From positions 10,087,791-10,151,790 of the forward strand of contig JAJLRJ010000009.1 of assembly GCA_024195265.1 (NCBI GenBank): a stretch of DNA of 64,000 nt, written 5' to 3'. Positions within the stretch are counted from its first letter, which is position 1. Each line of letters opens with the position of its first letter. Below, one piece after another: positions 12,708-25,125 of the stretch. Both the position numbers and the translations under genes were made by a program. This DNA is from Dendrophyllia cribrosa. Lineage: Eukaryota > Cnidaria > Anthozoa > Scleractinia > Dendrophylliidae. The notes under the pieces are model-generated. The model was given only the letters and a program-made list of their open reading frames with translations, had not been told where the DNA came from and ran no database searches.

Positions 12708-12848
12708 CCATAGAGGTTTTGCACGGCAGCCATGTTGCATGGCAGGAACAATAGATTCTTTTCCCTATGGGAAATAATGTTCTTTCTAATGCAAAACATT
12801 TTCATTGTTCCTGCCATGCAACATGGCTGCAGTGCAAAACCTCTATAC
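12708..12848. mobile_element. foldback MITE
   Basis: Near-perfect arms of about 44 bases begin ATAGAGGTTTTGCAC and end GTGCAAAACCTCTAT, around a spacer of about 50 bases. No coding capacity. Confidence 0.8.
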
Positions 12849-13205
12849 CCGCGGTAGGAGATTTTTGCGCGCGCTTGGCATGCGTGTTTCGCTCACTCGG
12901 CCATCCATAAGAAAAAAATTAAACTACTTGTAACGTACGCGACGCAGGACCAAAAAAAACACACACTCATTAAAAATTCCCCCGACCTTCACAATTTCTT
13001 AAGAGGTTTAAAGAAACTTATAGCCGGGAAAATAAAGGGGTTTGACATATCTAAGGAGGGGTTTGAGAAATTTCGAAAAATTTACTGGTTCTCTGCCGCG
13101 TATAGTACTTCATAAAACGGATTGAATTTTAACTTTTGGAGAAACCTTCAACAGCTATAAGAAACAAGAGAAGGAACTTCTTTCGTGGATTTCATGTTTG
13201 TAGCA
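12849..13205. other. gene-less stretch
   Basis: Nothing recognised between two inverted-repeat elements. Confidence 0.3.
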
Positions 13206-13565
13206 TGATGCATCAGTCAATTCCAGCAGTGCCATTGTCCCCCCGGGACACCCCTCATCCATTAGCATTTTATAAAAGAAAAGAAAATTGGCAAATGCCA
13301 CATGGCGGAGACAAAAAGCTGTGCAAAGGGCCCGGGGTATAGTAAAAAAAGGAAAATTCTTCGAATTTAGACGCGTCAACAGAGAAGTACCCCTCAGTTT
13401 TGATTCGAGCAAGTTCGCAACAAATTTCTCGTCAGAAATGGAGCCAGGATTCTTTAAGCTCGAAAACACGAGCATATTTAAATGCCCCGGGATATACTGC
13501 ATGAGCAAATGGCCAACTAATGCCTTAGGGGATGGGCACGGCTGGAGTCTGACTGATGCTTGAGG
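13206..13565. mobile_element. short TIR element
   Basis: The left end GATGCATCAGTCAATTCCAG and the right end, whose complement reads AGCATCAGTCAGACTCCAG, form degenerate inverted repeats followed by CC-rich runs. The same ends, in the form GCATCAATCAATTCCGGC, recur at 41205 and 53879. The long open frames on both strands across it (up to 152 codons on the minus strand) show no domain and I treat them as chance. Confidence 0.55.
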
Positions 13566-15930
13566 TACATCACTGACACCAAGGCTCAATAAAGTGGATC
13601 TAGACAATTCCAAATTGCTTTTTACAAAAATATAAGCTTTTCACCAGATGTAAGAACCCATCATGTGTCGATAAACTTGACAACCCAGTGAATTACCCTT
13701 AGCCCGAGGCGATACGGTCTATTAGTAAACTGATTAACCACAAAGCTCTCCACGTTTTTTAAAAGGATAATTTTGCTTATTGTCAGATAAAGATGTGGCC
13801 ATTTTATTCTCAATTATAACCCTTACTCCGGCAGAGTTCTGTTCAATAGCCCTAACTCATGTAGAACTGCACGCAACAACCTAAATAGCTCTTTGGATTT
13901 TAATTTGCGAAGAAAATAAAGAGAACGAACGAAAGAATAAAAGGATTTATTTTTTAATTTCCCTGAGTTATATTCACACCGGCTTGACGTTTTTTCATTT
14001 TTCTATCTTCTTTGAAAAAAAATGTAACGGTTTGCTAAAAAAAAGAATAGCGTGTTCTGTTGATCGTTTTTCGATCACTGATTCTGTAAAAGAAAAGGTG
14101 GACAAAAGATAATTTTTAGGGCCTTTATCTACTACTCAATTATCAATGGTGCATTCCCGTACTATTTTTTTCAATATTGATTAACCTTAATTAACTCCCA
14201 ATTGCAAGAGTGCCAAAAAATAAAAATTCACGAAAAATCCCAAATTTCATTTTGTAAAATATTTTTAAAATGGACCTTGCAAAAGTACTACCGAAGAGGA
14301 TTCATTTGAATGGTCACACCATAGGGTTTCGTCAACAGACTCAAAAATTAGAACTACACTACACGTCTCCATAATAGACCGCTCTGGGAGTGAATTCAAT
14401 ATGCATAGTGTTTCGATTGAACCCCTAAACAAACACTTTTGTTGCCATAAGCTGCTTTTAGTTCCTCGACGTTACTCTTTTTACAAGAGGAAGGCATTTT
14501 ATTTGTAGAAAATCAGAAAACGGCAAACTGATCCTTACGGCAAGGCGATGAAAGAGTAAACAAAAGAATAAAACAAAATATATATATTCAAACAAATTTG
14601 CACTCGATCACATGATACAACAAATGCGTTCTGATAATCGTTTTTAATCGGTGAGTTTGCCAAAAAGATAAGACAAGACAAGTTTTCAGACTGATTTATC
14701 ATTCTATTATGACTGCGTATTTTTTTTTAAGTTGTGAGTATGAACGCTATCCGAGTACAGTATACATGGCACAAGCACTTATCGATAACTTATGAAATAC
14801 TTGACTTTTTATTTCTAGCTGAAGTTGTTAAGTACATTGAAGATTAAACATAAGTGCGGATTCGCTGTTGCGCGCATTCCGCTGATCCTCTTTTTTTCTT
14901 GAAGAAAAAGATAAAACTTCGGATCCAACTATCAGCGATTTTATCTGCTCCTAAGGTCAATATACATTTCTGGGTCTGCTTCTAAGGTACTATTATCTGG
15001 TTGAAATCGGCTAGAACGAATGTTTTTTTTTTTTTTTTTTTGTCGTACAGCATGTACTTGTCAGTTTTGGAGCCGCTCTTTCATTTTAGATGCGAAACGA
15101 AATCAAACTAAATTTGACAACCAGAAGTGCACTCTGCGGTTTTATTTGCATGGGAGATATAGATAAACTTAAATTGTTCCACGTCCTTGTTTATTATTAG
15201 CAACATTCTATAAGTATCTGTGAAATCAATGTTATGACTCGGTTGTTGCGAGTTAAGAAAACATTACAGTAGATCCCTTTATCGCTTTCATAATACCGCA
15301 GAAACTCTGGTTTGTTATTATAGTAAATTCAGTCAGGTGAGGCAACGAGTATCCGAAGATAACATATTAAGTTCAAGAAGGCCTTTCTTTTTTAAGTTTA
15401 AACTATACGAATCCACGTCCTTTTAGTTGAGCGTAAGCTTAAATACAATGATATACTATGAAATAAAACCGACTTAAAACTGAGCAACATTTACCCTGAA
15501 GTTGAGTATTAAGCTCCTCACAGACCACAAAAAAAGTTATGCTAATTTTTATTATTATACTAAATGCTTTATTATTCTTCCAAATCTTATATAAATAACC
15601 TTTATTGACGATAGCATGATAATATTATTTGTTTCAGAATTAACCAGATGACCTTCACGGTGGCGTTCGAGATAGCGGGCGAGAGTGCCGACGTGTGGGT
15701 AAACTAGATTTGCATATTTGGCGTATCTTTGATAGAAATAAACACATAAAGCTTAGACATAAGCCAATACACGGCAGACAACGAGAAGTTTGTATCTTAA
15801 ACGATACATTACCTTTAACAGAGATCAAGAGACATTTAACTTGGACTATATATATAGCAAGCTACTGGGTTTGCCGTGGTGAATTGATTCTACAAGCCAT
15901 CTATGTGTAACACATGCAATCGCTAAAGCT
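13566..15930. other. gene-less stretch
   Basis: No gene recognised. Sequence at about 14270-14400 (GCAAAAGTACTACCGAAGAGG, CAACAGACTCAAAA, CACGTCTCCATAA) resembles 59205-59295, so an old MITE copy of the family at 58854-59308 is probably present. A T20-type run lies near 15022-15041. Confidence 0.35.
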
Positions 15931-17053
15931 ATGACAAACAGCACTGATAGCGAAATAGAAGACCCCGTGAAATCAGCTTTCTACGCCGTGGCCTTTGTAC
16001 TTGGACTTCTTGGCAATTTACTCGTCATAATCATTGTAGCCGCGAGGCGAGAACGTCGGACTGCTAACGACATTTTTTATTCTCAACTTGGCAATTAGCG
16101 ACTTGATGTATCTGTTTGTGTGCCTTCCTACAAATATCTACATGATGTTTGCGGACATTCAATACGACTTGTTCTGCCGGTTTGATATGGCCATTAATGA
16201 CCGTCACTGTAAACCTCAGCATATTCACTCTCACATCTATGGCTGTTTTTTCGCTGTCATGTGATTCTGAATCCTTTCAAACCGGAAATGCGGCATCGTT
16301 ACGTGTTTCTTTGGATCCTGGGGATTTGGTTGCTCGGGCTTATTCTTGTGATCCCCCTGCTTTTGGTGACCAAACCCGTACTAGCAGAGCCGCAAGGTTG
16401 CACGGAAGAATGGCCCTCCCTGAAATATCGAAAAGCCTACACCGCTAGTCTGTTCTTACTACAGTACCTGCTCCCGCTGACCATCATTGCTGTGGCTTAT
16501 GTGCGCATCGGCCGCGATCTGGTGCGCCAAGCAAGACACCAAGTCCCGGATCACCAGGCTAACCAGGAGAGAAGGAAAGAGAACATGCAAGTGATCAAAA
16601 CACTGGCGACGATTGTTATTTTATTCGCCATTTGTATGTTTCCTGCACAGCTCGCTTGGCTCATCTATGACTTTGCCTTGGAAAATCACGAGAAATTAGT
16701 CAACTTCCTATTTTCGTTTTCTCCTTCGCTGTTATATTTTCACAGTTGCTTGAAACCCAATAGCATATGGCACACTGACTAGACACTTCCGGCGCGGATA
16801 TATCCGGTTCTTTCAATATCTTTTCTGCTGCCGGTTTTTCAGCGTTTCTCGACGAGAGCGAGGGACTGGGCGCTGGGGTCTCAGCAGGCTTTGTGTGGAC
16901 TGGGGCGACAGGAAACGGAAGATGACGGATCGGAGTGAGGAGTCGTCCCTTCGAAATAACAATACCGAGGTAGTAACATTGCTCGAAGAAACAGTGCAAA
17001 TTGTACGTGGATCTCAAAAGATTCTACAACTGGAGAAAGAAACCGTACTTTAA
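15931..17053 (+). pseudogene. frameshifted class A peptide-type GPCR
   Basis: Translation in shifting frames recovers a rhodopsin-family receptor. The start MTNSTD at 15931 is followed by TM1 with GLLGNLLV, then after a one-base insertion near 16070 by TM2 (ILNLAISDL) and the TM3 cysteine region (DLFCR). A second shift near 16180 precedes the rest of TM3 (TVTVNLSIFTLTSMAV). The DRY site is destroyed by a third lesion near 16250. TM4, the ECL2 cysteine (QGCTEEW), TM5 and TM6 (CMFP rather than CWxP) are open from 16261. A fourth shift near 16765 falls in the TM7 NP motif. The tail with TRHFRRGYIRFF ends at 17053. The pattern resembles neuropeptide receptors; the ligand is unknown. Four lesions including the DRY site make it a pseudogene unless the assembly is poor here. 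Confidence 0.75.
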
Positions 17054-17169
17054 ATTTAACGTTTCATAACACTATAAATACATTGCAAATGGTTTGAATC
17101 CAGGAGTATAAGAAGTCTGTCGAGTGTTATCGTCCAGGTTTTTTGTAGTTCTGAAAAGAATTGTTGTTG

Positions 17170-17222
17170 TTGACACTGACGTTTCGACAACCTGAGCGGA
17201 AGTCATCTTCAGAGTCATGTGA
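17170..17222 (-). ncRNA. hammerhead-like motif of a PLE terminal repeat
   Basis: The minus strand reads CTGAAGA, then about 20 bases able to form a short stem II (GAC/GTC), then GAAACGTC. CTGANGA and GAAA are the conserved hammerhead core, and PLE terminal repeats are known to carry such ribozymes. Stem I is short (ACT/AGT). It lies 0.6 kb from a PLE remnant and may belong to the same old insertion. Confidence 0.45.
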
Positions 17223-17400
17223 ATTGTGAATCGTCAGTTGATGGTAATAATACGTCTGGTTATTGCTGTTATTGGTCAGTTTTGCCATGATGTCATTGGC
17301 GGTAGAGGCTCAAGTCAGTGATTGGTGCGTTTCGATCAGTTTTTTTTAGAACTACACTAACCCGGACGATCACACACGACAGACTATTATAACTTAAAGG

Positions 17401-17569
17401 CCCACCTTCACCCAAAATACTGTGCGCACCGTGATCACTTTCCGTACTGAATTTCGTGTAACACGAAAATCACGCTTGAATGCGTGCAACCAATCAGATC
17501 ACGCGTATGATCAATGGAGCATTTCAAAACAAAAACAAAAGACCGCAATGTCTTTTGGGTGAAGGTGGG
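17401..17569. mobile_element. small MITE
   Basis: The ends CCCACCTTCACCCAAAA and TTTTGGGTGAAGGTGGG are perfect inverted repeats of 17 bases about 135 bases apart. No ORF. Confidence 0.75.
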
Positions 17570-17767
17570 ATAGCAGCATTTTAAGTGATGATCTTTTCTA
17601 TTCCTGCAAACGTAGTTTTACCTCCTTTTTAGTTTAAGCAGGAAACCCTATGATAGAGTACAAAGTGATATTCGTTCTGACTGTTAATTAAGGTGGCCAA
17701 ACACAGTTTTCTTGTACCTATGCATCATAAAGACTTTTGTTCTGGGGCCATCGTAGCTTAATAAGAA

Positions 17768-18320
17768 ATAGAACACAAACCGCGGTGATAAACATATTGA
17801 ACTTATTCATTTTATTCACTATACTCAACAGTCAACAGTTGACAGTCAACAGTTGGGATTGTGAAGAATTTTACATTGGTAAAACTAAATGACGGCTTCA
17901 TGATAGAAAAACTGAGCATTTTAAGGCCCTCGCTAAGCATGACCGCACATCAGCCATTGCTGACCATGTCAACACCACTGGACATAACATCAAGTGGGAT
18001 CATTTTGATATCTTAGCGTCGGGCAAAACTGATTTCCACTGTAAAATCAAAGAAACATTGTTTATACAAGAACTGAAGCCAGCTTTTAATGCAAACGTCA
18101 GTAGCGAGAAGCTGATGCTTTATTAATTAGCTGTTTCTTTTTATAGATCACCTGTTTAGTTTTGTACTTAATCTCGGTCCCAGTCCCTTTTCAATATATA
18201 AGTATAGTTTTCAACACTGTAACGGTCACTTTTGAAAATGTATGTAGTAGCATACGAAACGTCAAGTTTTATAAAAAATGAATAAGTTCAATATGTTTAT
18301 CACCGCGGTTTGAGTTCTAT
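17768..18320 (+). mobile_element. 5'-truncated Penelope-like remnant with inverted ends
   Basis: Arms at about 17768-17814 and 18275-18320 are near-perfect complements (ATAGAACACAAACCGCGG against CCGCGGTTTGAGTTCTAT) and enclose the last part of a PLE ORF plus a GAAACGTC motif at about 18255-18263. PLEs often end up with an inverted piece of their own terminus at the 5' side after truncated integration. Confidence 0.7.
17860..18126 (+). pseudogene. GIY-YIG end of a Penelope-like element ORF
   Basis: Eighty-eight codons read CEEFYIGKTK, an in-frame stop, then RLHDRKTEHFKAL, IADHVNTTGHNIKWDHF and a tail ending at TAA. FYIGKT plus R..EH is the GIY-YIG endonuclease core found at the C terminus of canonical PLE proteins. 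It belongs to a different PLE family from the array at 41-53 kb. The in-frame stop and the missing reverse transcriptase make it dead. Confidence 0.75.
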
Positions 18321-21300
18321 TGTACCTTTGCGTTATTCATTGCTATTTTTAAACCACTGAAGTCTGGACACCGAAAATTGGCAAGTTGCAAGTTGAACTA
18401 AAGAGGTCTATGTTTTATAATTTTTGTTGAGCTAAGTGTTCGTTGCCATGGCAACATGGCTGGTTATAAACGAACCTTAAATAATGGGCTTAAATTAATT
18501 AAAGAAAATCATCCATTAGATTTTTTGCATCATTTGTCTCCATAAAACTCGGAAAAATACCCGCATCTGTTAACGCGAGTCTCATGTAATTTTGACAGAG
18601 CGATCTTCGGTAATTTCAGTGGTGTTTTACATTTTAACGTTTAGCGGAAATACAACAACAAGTTTTATTTCAAGTTGACTTATAAGTTCCTCTGTCAGAT
18701 TTCATTTTTTGTTGGTAGGCTAGTTACGCGTGTACAGATCTCGTACTCTGGCAAATTTTATGAAATTCGTATTTGATTGCATTTGATTGGGTTCTCGAAC
18801 CACTGGAACAAAAAATGACTCCAAAAGCAGTTTTCAAAAAGTAGTTTTTAATTTTATTACCTTTTATATAGCGGTACATAAAATTTGTGTTTACGCATGT
18901 AACAACCTGTTCGATGCTTAGCACAGAATAACACTTGAGCGATAATTGCTCTTTAGGCGCCAAGTTTGTTTTTCTCAAAGCTTTGTGCGCGCGGTGACTC
19001 GCACCAGTGGTAGAAATCGTAAAAAGTACGCAGCCACTTTAAGGCAATGTAATTTACGTTTTCGTGAAAAATGAGAAACTCGAGGCAAGGCGAGGAGGGG
19101 AAAGGAGTATGTCTTAACCATCCTTTCGCAGCCGAGTACAAACCTATGTTTGTGTAGTTATAATGCATTTGATTGGACATAAGAGTATAGCATGATGGTA
19201 TGTTTGTTTAGGGGCGAACCATTAGACTTTTGAGAGGGTGTTGGGTGTTCGAATTTTGTGCAAAAAAATAACAAAGCCTCAAGTCGGGCTACCGCAGTTG
19301 CAGGAATTTTTCTTTCAAAAAAATTTGGCGTGTGTGCTTTTTTAAAATCATCCCCCCCTCCCCTCCCCCGCCTCAGAAATGTAATGGTTCGCCGCTTAGA
19401 TGCAACTGCAGGACAGGAATGTTTCAATACAGGATTAAAACTTAGAGTTCAAAGAATCGCAAAGGCATTAAACAGTAACACGTTGGTTTAATTAAAATGC
19501 AAGTAGCGGTTTTTCAAGCGTTAGCAATGCAATGTTTGCCAAGATGGGATAAAATTTGTAACTGCAGTAAGGCCTCATTAGGGGTTATTGGGATGTTAAT
19601 CTGGTAAAAAAGAAAGATTTATAGCGAGAAAAGATGTAAGCTAGAATTTTTTTATTTTTTAAAGTTTAAATATATCAATAAATCAATAGATGAAGAAAGT
19701 AATAAAGATAATAAAAATGTGTTTATTTGTATTTTGTTGTCAGATCGTCCAATTTGTAAACTGATTAATATAATCTCACAATACTGTAACCATTCCTGCG
19801 ATACCTTATTTGATTTAAAAGAACAAAACGACCCCTGCAAAAGATGTTATTTCTGAGATCTGAGTGATATAGGAACGAACTAGTCAGAAATATTGTTCTA
19901 ACAGCACGATATATAGAGGCTTGGGTGTCGTCATGGAACATCTCGGGACTTTAATTTAGGGCTTGGCGGGAGATATTTATCATTCCATAATCGGTCAGTC
20001 TTCTCGAACGTTGCCTATTTTCGTTTAAGTTTTTATTTTAAATACGTTGGAAAATGAAATGTTATAAAAAGTATCAAGTAATATTATCAGTTTTTGTACC
20101 TTTGCCTCGAGATACAGTACCACTGCACTAATCGGTGGAATACGTTTCTACATTTTTTTGGCCCTATTTGAAGGGTCATTTTTAGTGGTTTTTCGTAGCT
20201 GGCGTGGCACAATTTTCTGAACTTTTGAAATATAATGTATGTGAAGTGTAATTTAAAAGGATCCAGGAAAATATACAGTGAGAATGACAGACTCATCCTA
20301 AATAAACTATTTCACATTGAATTTCTCGTATTAGTGGAGTCAGAATGTAATTTTTTTACACAAAATTACGGGAAAATTATGTAGTCACGCGCAATCATGA
20401 AATTATTCTTTTCCTTCCTTTTTTTCGGGGGGGGGGGGGTATATTTTCCGGCCAAAAAATAGCGCGGATACGAGTGATGCAGATGGGATCATTTTAGAAT
20501 TCCTATTCCCCGTTGTAAAGTTGGTGAGAGTTTGGCGGCAGTGTTACTTCTTCTCTTTCAGTTTCTTTTGAAAGCTTCTCTTTCAGTGATAAACAAAGGC
20601 AAATTATGGGAGATTACAGTAGACAGAAAAATATTTTCGAAACACTAACAAACAGTTGCTACCCACGTGAACGCACCTCAGACTGACAGCGGACTATTTT
20701 GGACTATATTTTCTACCAATTTGTGACTTCAAGTTCTCAGCTAATTTAAAAGCTTTATTAGACGCTCTTATTATACCTTCAATATTTCTTATCTTTCTAA
20801 ATTTCACAAATTCCCAAACTTGTTAACATCTCAAACACTTCCAAATATCACCAGAAATTCTACAAAACATCAGAGTCATCTTGCTCTAATTATTTTTTAA
20901 TTTTCTTCATTAAAATCAACAGCATTTCCATATGAAATCGATTAATCGTATCTGGCACCATTGAAATTGATATAATATTGTTAAGAAAGCAAGCATACTT
21001 GTCACTCGTTAGCCATGACAACCCGAGGTCCATTCAGAACTGGCCAGTAGTCTCAGTCGGTTTACCGGCTATAATGGCCATTGCGGCTGAGTTCACGCGT
21101 GTGATCCCAGAAGGCTATTCAAAGAATAGCAACACCATCGCACTGCGTTGACGTAGAGCTTTTCTTTCAGTAGGCACACGGTAGGATTTTATCCGTGGAA
21201 TTAAAAGTTACATGACTCTAGTTTTGACTATAAGTGCGAAAGGGTTAAATTAACTATTTAAAATTCTCTTCAAGAGAGTTTTATTTCAATACTAAATGTC

Positions 21301-21711
21301 CCAGATGCATATTGGATTGATTTTAACGTCAAACCAGATTCAAAGGAACTCAAAGGAAAAAGCTAGGCGAACATAATTGCCTGAAGACAAAAAAAATAAA
21401 GAGTCAGTTAGATTCGAACATTTAGAGTTTATATTCATTCCAATCGAATATTCAGAAATTTCTGTTGATTGTTATCGATGTTTAGAAACTTAGAGGCGAA
21501 TTTGCAAGGGATGTGTAAAAGGCCATCATACTTAGCAGGAGATCACTATCGTATGAACGCGACAACCTGTTTTAAATCAAGCCAAAAATAACGTTGAATA
21601 TTTTTTCCATTCCGTTCAAAAAACGTAAAGTTTTTGTTCTGTTAGTGGCATGGGTGTCGACGAAAAAATCTAATTATATCTGACAAAGGCACCGCGAATG
21701 CTAAACATAAA
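18321..21711. other. gene-less stretch
   Basis: No gene recognised apart from the small TIR element listed at 19209. A G10 run lies at 20428-20439. Confidence 0.35.
19209..19398. mobile_element. small TIR element
   Basis: The ends GGGGCGAACCATTA and TAATGGTTCGCC are inverted repeats about 175 bases apart. A related phrase, GGACGGACCATTA, occurs at 63028. Confidence 0.5.
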
Positions 21712-22484
21712 GCCCATTTACACTACGCACGGGTACCAAAAAATGTAGCACGGATTCATCATTTACACGTCTCTTTTTCTACCGTGCCAACCACAGTGAA
21801 AATCATGTTTCGGTACGGGTGCTGGGCTCGCTGGGCTCACGTTTTTGGTCAGCATACTAGAACGTACCGCAGTGCGCATGTGAAGCTATTCATCCAAAAT
21901 GGCGGTTTATTCGGTCTACATTTTCTTCTCATCCTTTGCCTGCGAGAGCAGAAGATTTTCCGACTGAAAAGCCTTAGGCATCTGCTCTCGCAGACTATCT
22001 CATCTTATTAAGCTTACGTAGAAATGCAACAAGTAAAATTATGCTTTCCGGCAGAAGTGGAAAAGCAGTTCTCGCCTAGCTTGTAATTTTCCTGTCGATC
22101 GATGGATGGTAGAAGAAAAAGTTTGACATCTGCTTCTTTCCAAAAAAGAAAAAGGCGAGACTTTTGTGGCGATTTTCGCTTTTTGCTTTCAGTCTCAGTC
22201 AAATAGACTAAAGAGATAACGGCTCGTCAGGGAAAAAAAATAGCTGGCAAGGTTCGGTGACCGTTTACACAAAGCATTTTATTCGAGCCGAGCTAGTATT
22301 TCTGGTACCCGTACCGATTTTATCCGTACTCGGACTACCTTTTCAGAAGGTCCGAGCACGGGTGAAATTTGGTACGGCAAAGTCATTTACACTTTAAAAT
22401 TTTAGCCGGGCCGTGCTACATATTTTGGTACCCGCACCACTTTTATCTGAGCAGTGCCGAAAATTTTGTGCAGTGTAAATGGGC
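21712..22484. mobile_element. 773-bp MITE
   Basis: The termini GCCCATTTACACT and AGTGTAAATGGGC are followed inward by diverged arms containing GGGTACCAAAA, GTAGCACGG and their complements. The arms lengthen the palindrome to over 100 bases per side. No transposase ORF. Confidence 0.7.
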
Positions 22485-22734
22485 CTATAGTAACAATGAT
22501 ATTTGTGTTTTAGTTTTATTTTTTCGAGTCTGACGAAGACAGCATGCATTCCTTTAAGACAATCCAGTTTAAAATATAGATAATCCAGATTGTTTTGATT
22601 TTCATGTAAACTGGAACAAAAATCCGAAAAAAGATCGATCCGTTCCGTTCATCATCCCCAGGGCACTCTTTGCAGGGCCTCTGTTTGTTCGTTTGTTGCG
22701 TCGACGAAGGAGACGCTTCCTAATCTTGTCGGCT

Positions 22735-22926
22735 AGGTGGAATGAATCGAGAAAAGTGTCGGTACCAAATCTGCGCCATCTTGAAACGTCACAATAGTAT
22801 CCAGCATGCTTAGCGCGTCGTCTAGGCGCTAGGCGGAACGAATCGAGAAAAGTGTCGGTACCAAATCTGCGCCATCTTGAAACGTCACAATAGTAGCCAG
22901 CATTCCCAGCGCGTGGAAAATCAGGC
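22735..22926. repeat. 96-bp direct tandem duplication
   Basis: Two copies (22735-22830 and 22831-22926) share GAATCGAGAAAAGTGTCGG, CAAATCTGCGCCATCTTG and AAACGTCACAATAGTA with few differences. They create a short repetitive minus-strand frame that I do not regard as a gene. Confidence 0.85.
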
Positions 22927-23922
22927 ATCATCCTTGGGAGCTGAGGTTCCGAAATGTCACATGTGAATAATCTATTTGTCTTGATTTAGTTTCGGATATT
23001 TTCCCGATTTTGGAATCATACGGCTCAATATTTCAATGCCTACTAAAAGTACGAAGTGGAAAAATTGGACGAAGATTCATTTCCGGACCAAGTAAGTTGT
23101 TGGGTCTTTGGAATCAAGCAAGAAGTTATCGGATTTTCCTCGCTACCGTTCTGGTATGTTTTGAATGTTCTATCTTGATTTTGCTGTGGTTCTCTGCCTG
23201 ATTTGGGAAGCTTTCACCTAAATACCGACGTCGTTCTTTGCGATGTTCTACGGTACGGTGCAATTCGTTGTATGTCTGGTAGCAATAATTCACTGACTGG
23301 CCGCGCCAGGCGAACGCAGATTAACTTTACAATGCTCGAAATTGCGCCTGTATCGGGCGCATTTGCGACTAAAGATTTCGCAGTTTTGTTACTAAAATTT
23401 GTCTAGCTAATAAAGGAATTATATTCAACAGTCTTGTGTCTTATTTGCAACCGTTAGTTGTAATTTTATCCGAAAAATCCTGCGAAATTCACGTTGAAAG
23501 TTGCGTGACTTAATCGTCGATTTCATGCTCCATTATTAAACGCGGTGTCCAAGAAGTTTATCAAGGGAGTACTTTTTCAGGCTTTCTCAGAAATTTCTCA
23601 TTTCCGGTTCCGGTATTAGTACATGTACTGAGGAGTATGATTTCAGAATCGGAGAAATAACCGAAATGAAATCAAGAGAAATATACTATTTATATGTCGG
23701 AAAAATCTGAGACCTTTCGGTCAGCACGGCAGGATTTTTCCCGATCCCACGGCGATAGCGTGAATTTGTTTGATGTCGGCCCGGCATTTTTGCCTGCGTG
23801 ACATATCCCTCGACATAGCCCTTTTAAACAGTGGCTGAATTAATTCATGAAACTGAGGTACTAGGTCAAGACGAGGTGCCACGGGATAAGGAGACGCACT
23901 ATAATCTATGATTACTACTAGT
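22927..23922. other. gene-less stretch
   Basis: Short open frames only; no domain or splice pattern recognised. Confidence 0.3.
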
Positions 23923-24140
23923 TTAACCCTTTAAATTAAACCCCAAGAGTGATCAGCATCAAATTTCTCCTTGTAATATGAATGCCTTATCAATCAAAAA
24001 GGTCATGAGAATTAAGGACATAATCACAAAAAATGAGTTCTCTTGATATCCAAAAATTTCGCTCCCCACTACTTCTATAGGAAATGTATAGGACTAGAAA
24101 TGAGAATTTAAATTTTGGATATTAGGGCTTAAAGGGTTAA
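23923..24140. mobile_element. TTAA-flanked MITE, copy 1
   Basis: Starts TTAACCCTTTAAATTAAACCCC-like at the left, outlined here, and ends TTAGGGCTTAAAGGGTTAA. TTAA plus a CCC start is the piggyBac arrangement. Its interior matches 24960-25125 almost base for base (AGAGTGATCAGCATCAAAT). Confidence 0.65.
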
Positions 24141-24176
24141 GTTGTTTGTTTGCGGGTTCCCAAAGACCACACGCTA

Positions 24177-24887
24177 TTAAGGTTACAGTGTACCTTCAGA
24201 TCGAAAATTTATGGAAATTTTTTTTTGGCGTCAAAATAAAGTTTCATCCAAAAAAAATTATCGAAAAATAGTGAAAATTGACGGAGAAATGACGGTATAA
24301 CTTTTGTGGGCGGCGTTTGTTTATGAAGCGATATGTTTTTTTAAGCGCTGTTTTCTCAAAGTTAATTTTTCGCTTGTAGGGGACACTTTAAAAAGCTACA
24401 ACTCAAAGGGAATTTGTTCGATTTTCCTCAAATTTGGACAGAAGCTAGGCTAACATATAATCAACAAAAACATGTCGGCGAATTTCTTATTTCCGAAAAC
24501 TTTTTCGTCAAGAGCCATTTCCGTGCGATCACTCCAATTTTTTTTCTCCCTTTTTCGAAAATATTCTGTAACTTTTCACTGCAATTGAATATGGGAAATC
24601 GCCGACACGTTTTTTTAGCACTTCGTGTCCGGAAACCCGAGAACAAATCAAATTAGCAAAATACAATAATCGCTTTGAGTTATAGCGTTTTAAAGCTAAT
24701 TCAGACGTTCGAATTTAGACGTCGTAAAAAATTCGACAATTCATTTTATTACCAAATAGTTTCCATATTTAGATAGCCAGCTCTATAAGCTTTAATTTGA
24801 TATCTGGGTTTAGGTATATTAAGTGTAATCTTAACAAGCTAGAGCTGTTATACTGGAGACACCCCCGAAGGTACACTGTAACCTTAA
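24177..24887. mobile_element. TTAA-flanked 0.7-kb element
   Basis: TTAA followed by GGTTACAGTGTACCTTC at the left and GAAGGTACACTGTAACC followed by TTAA at the right are perfect inverted ends. Interior palindromes near 24470 and 24600 (around GTCGGCGA) produce mirrored open frames on both strands; they are not genes. Confidence 0.75.
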
Positions 24888-24942
24888 TATAAAACTGGTT
24901 CGCTAAATGGATCGCATCAAAAATTGTGTGTGTAAACGGGCC

Positions 24943-25125
24943 TTAACCGTTTAGCCCTAAGAGTGATCAGCATCAAATTTCTCCTTGTAATATAAATGCC
25001 TTATCAATCAAAAAGGTCATGAGAATTAAGGACATGATCACACAAGATGAGTTCTCTTGATATCCAAACAATTTCTCCCCACTACCTCTATAGGAAATGT
25101 ATTGGACTAGAAATGAGAATTTAAA
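24943..25125. mobile_element. TTAA-flanked MITE, copy 2, 3'-truncated
   Basis: Starts TTAACCGTTTAGCCCTAAG and matches the element at 23923-24140 through CTAGAAATGAGAATTTAAAT, after which similarity stops and no right-hand inverted end is present. Confidence 0.65.

Noticed and set aside
13155..13613. 152-codon minus-strand ORF
   Set aside because: It spans a short TIR element and the plus strand is open as well; no domain recognised, so probably chance.
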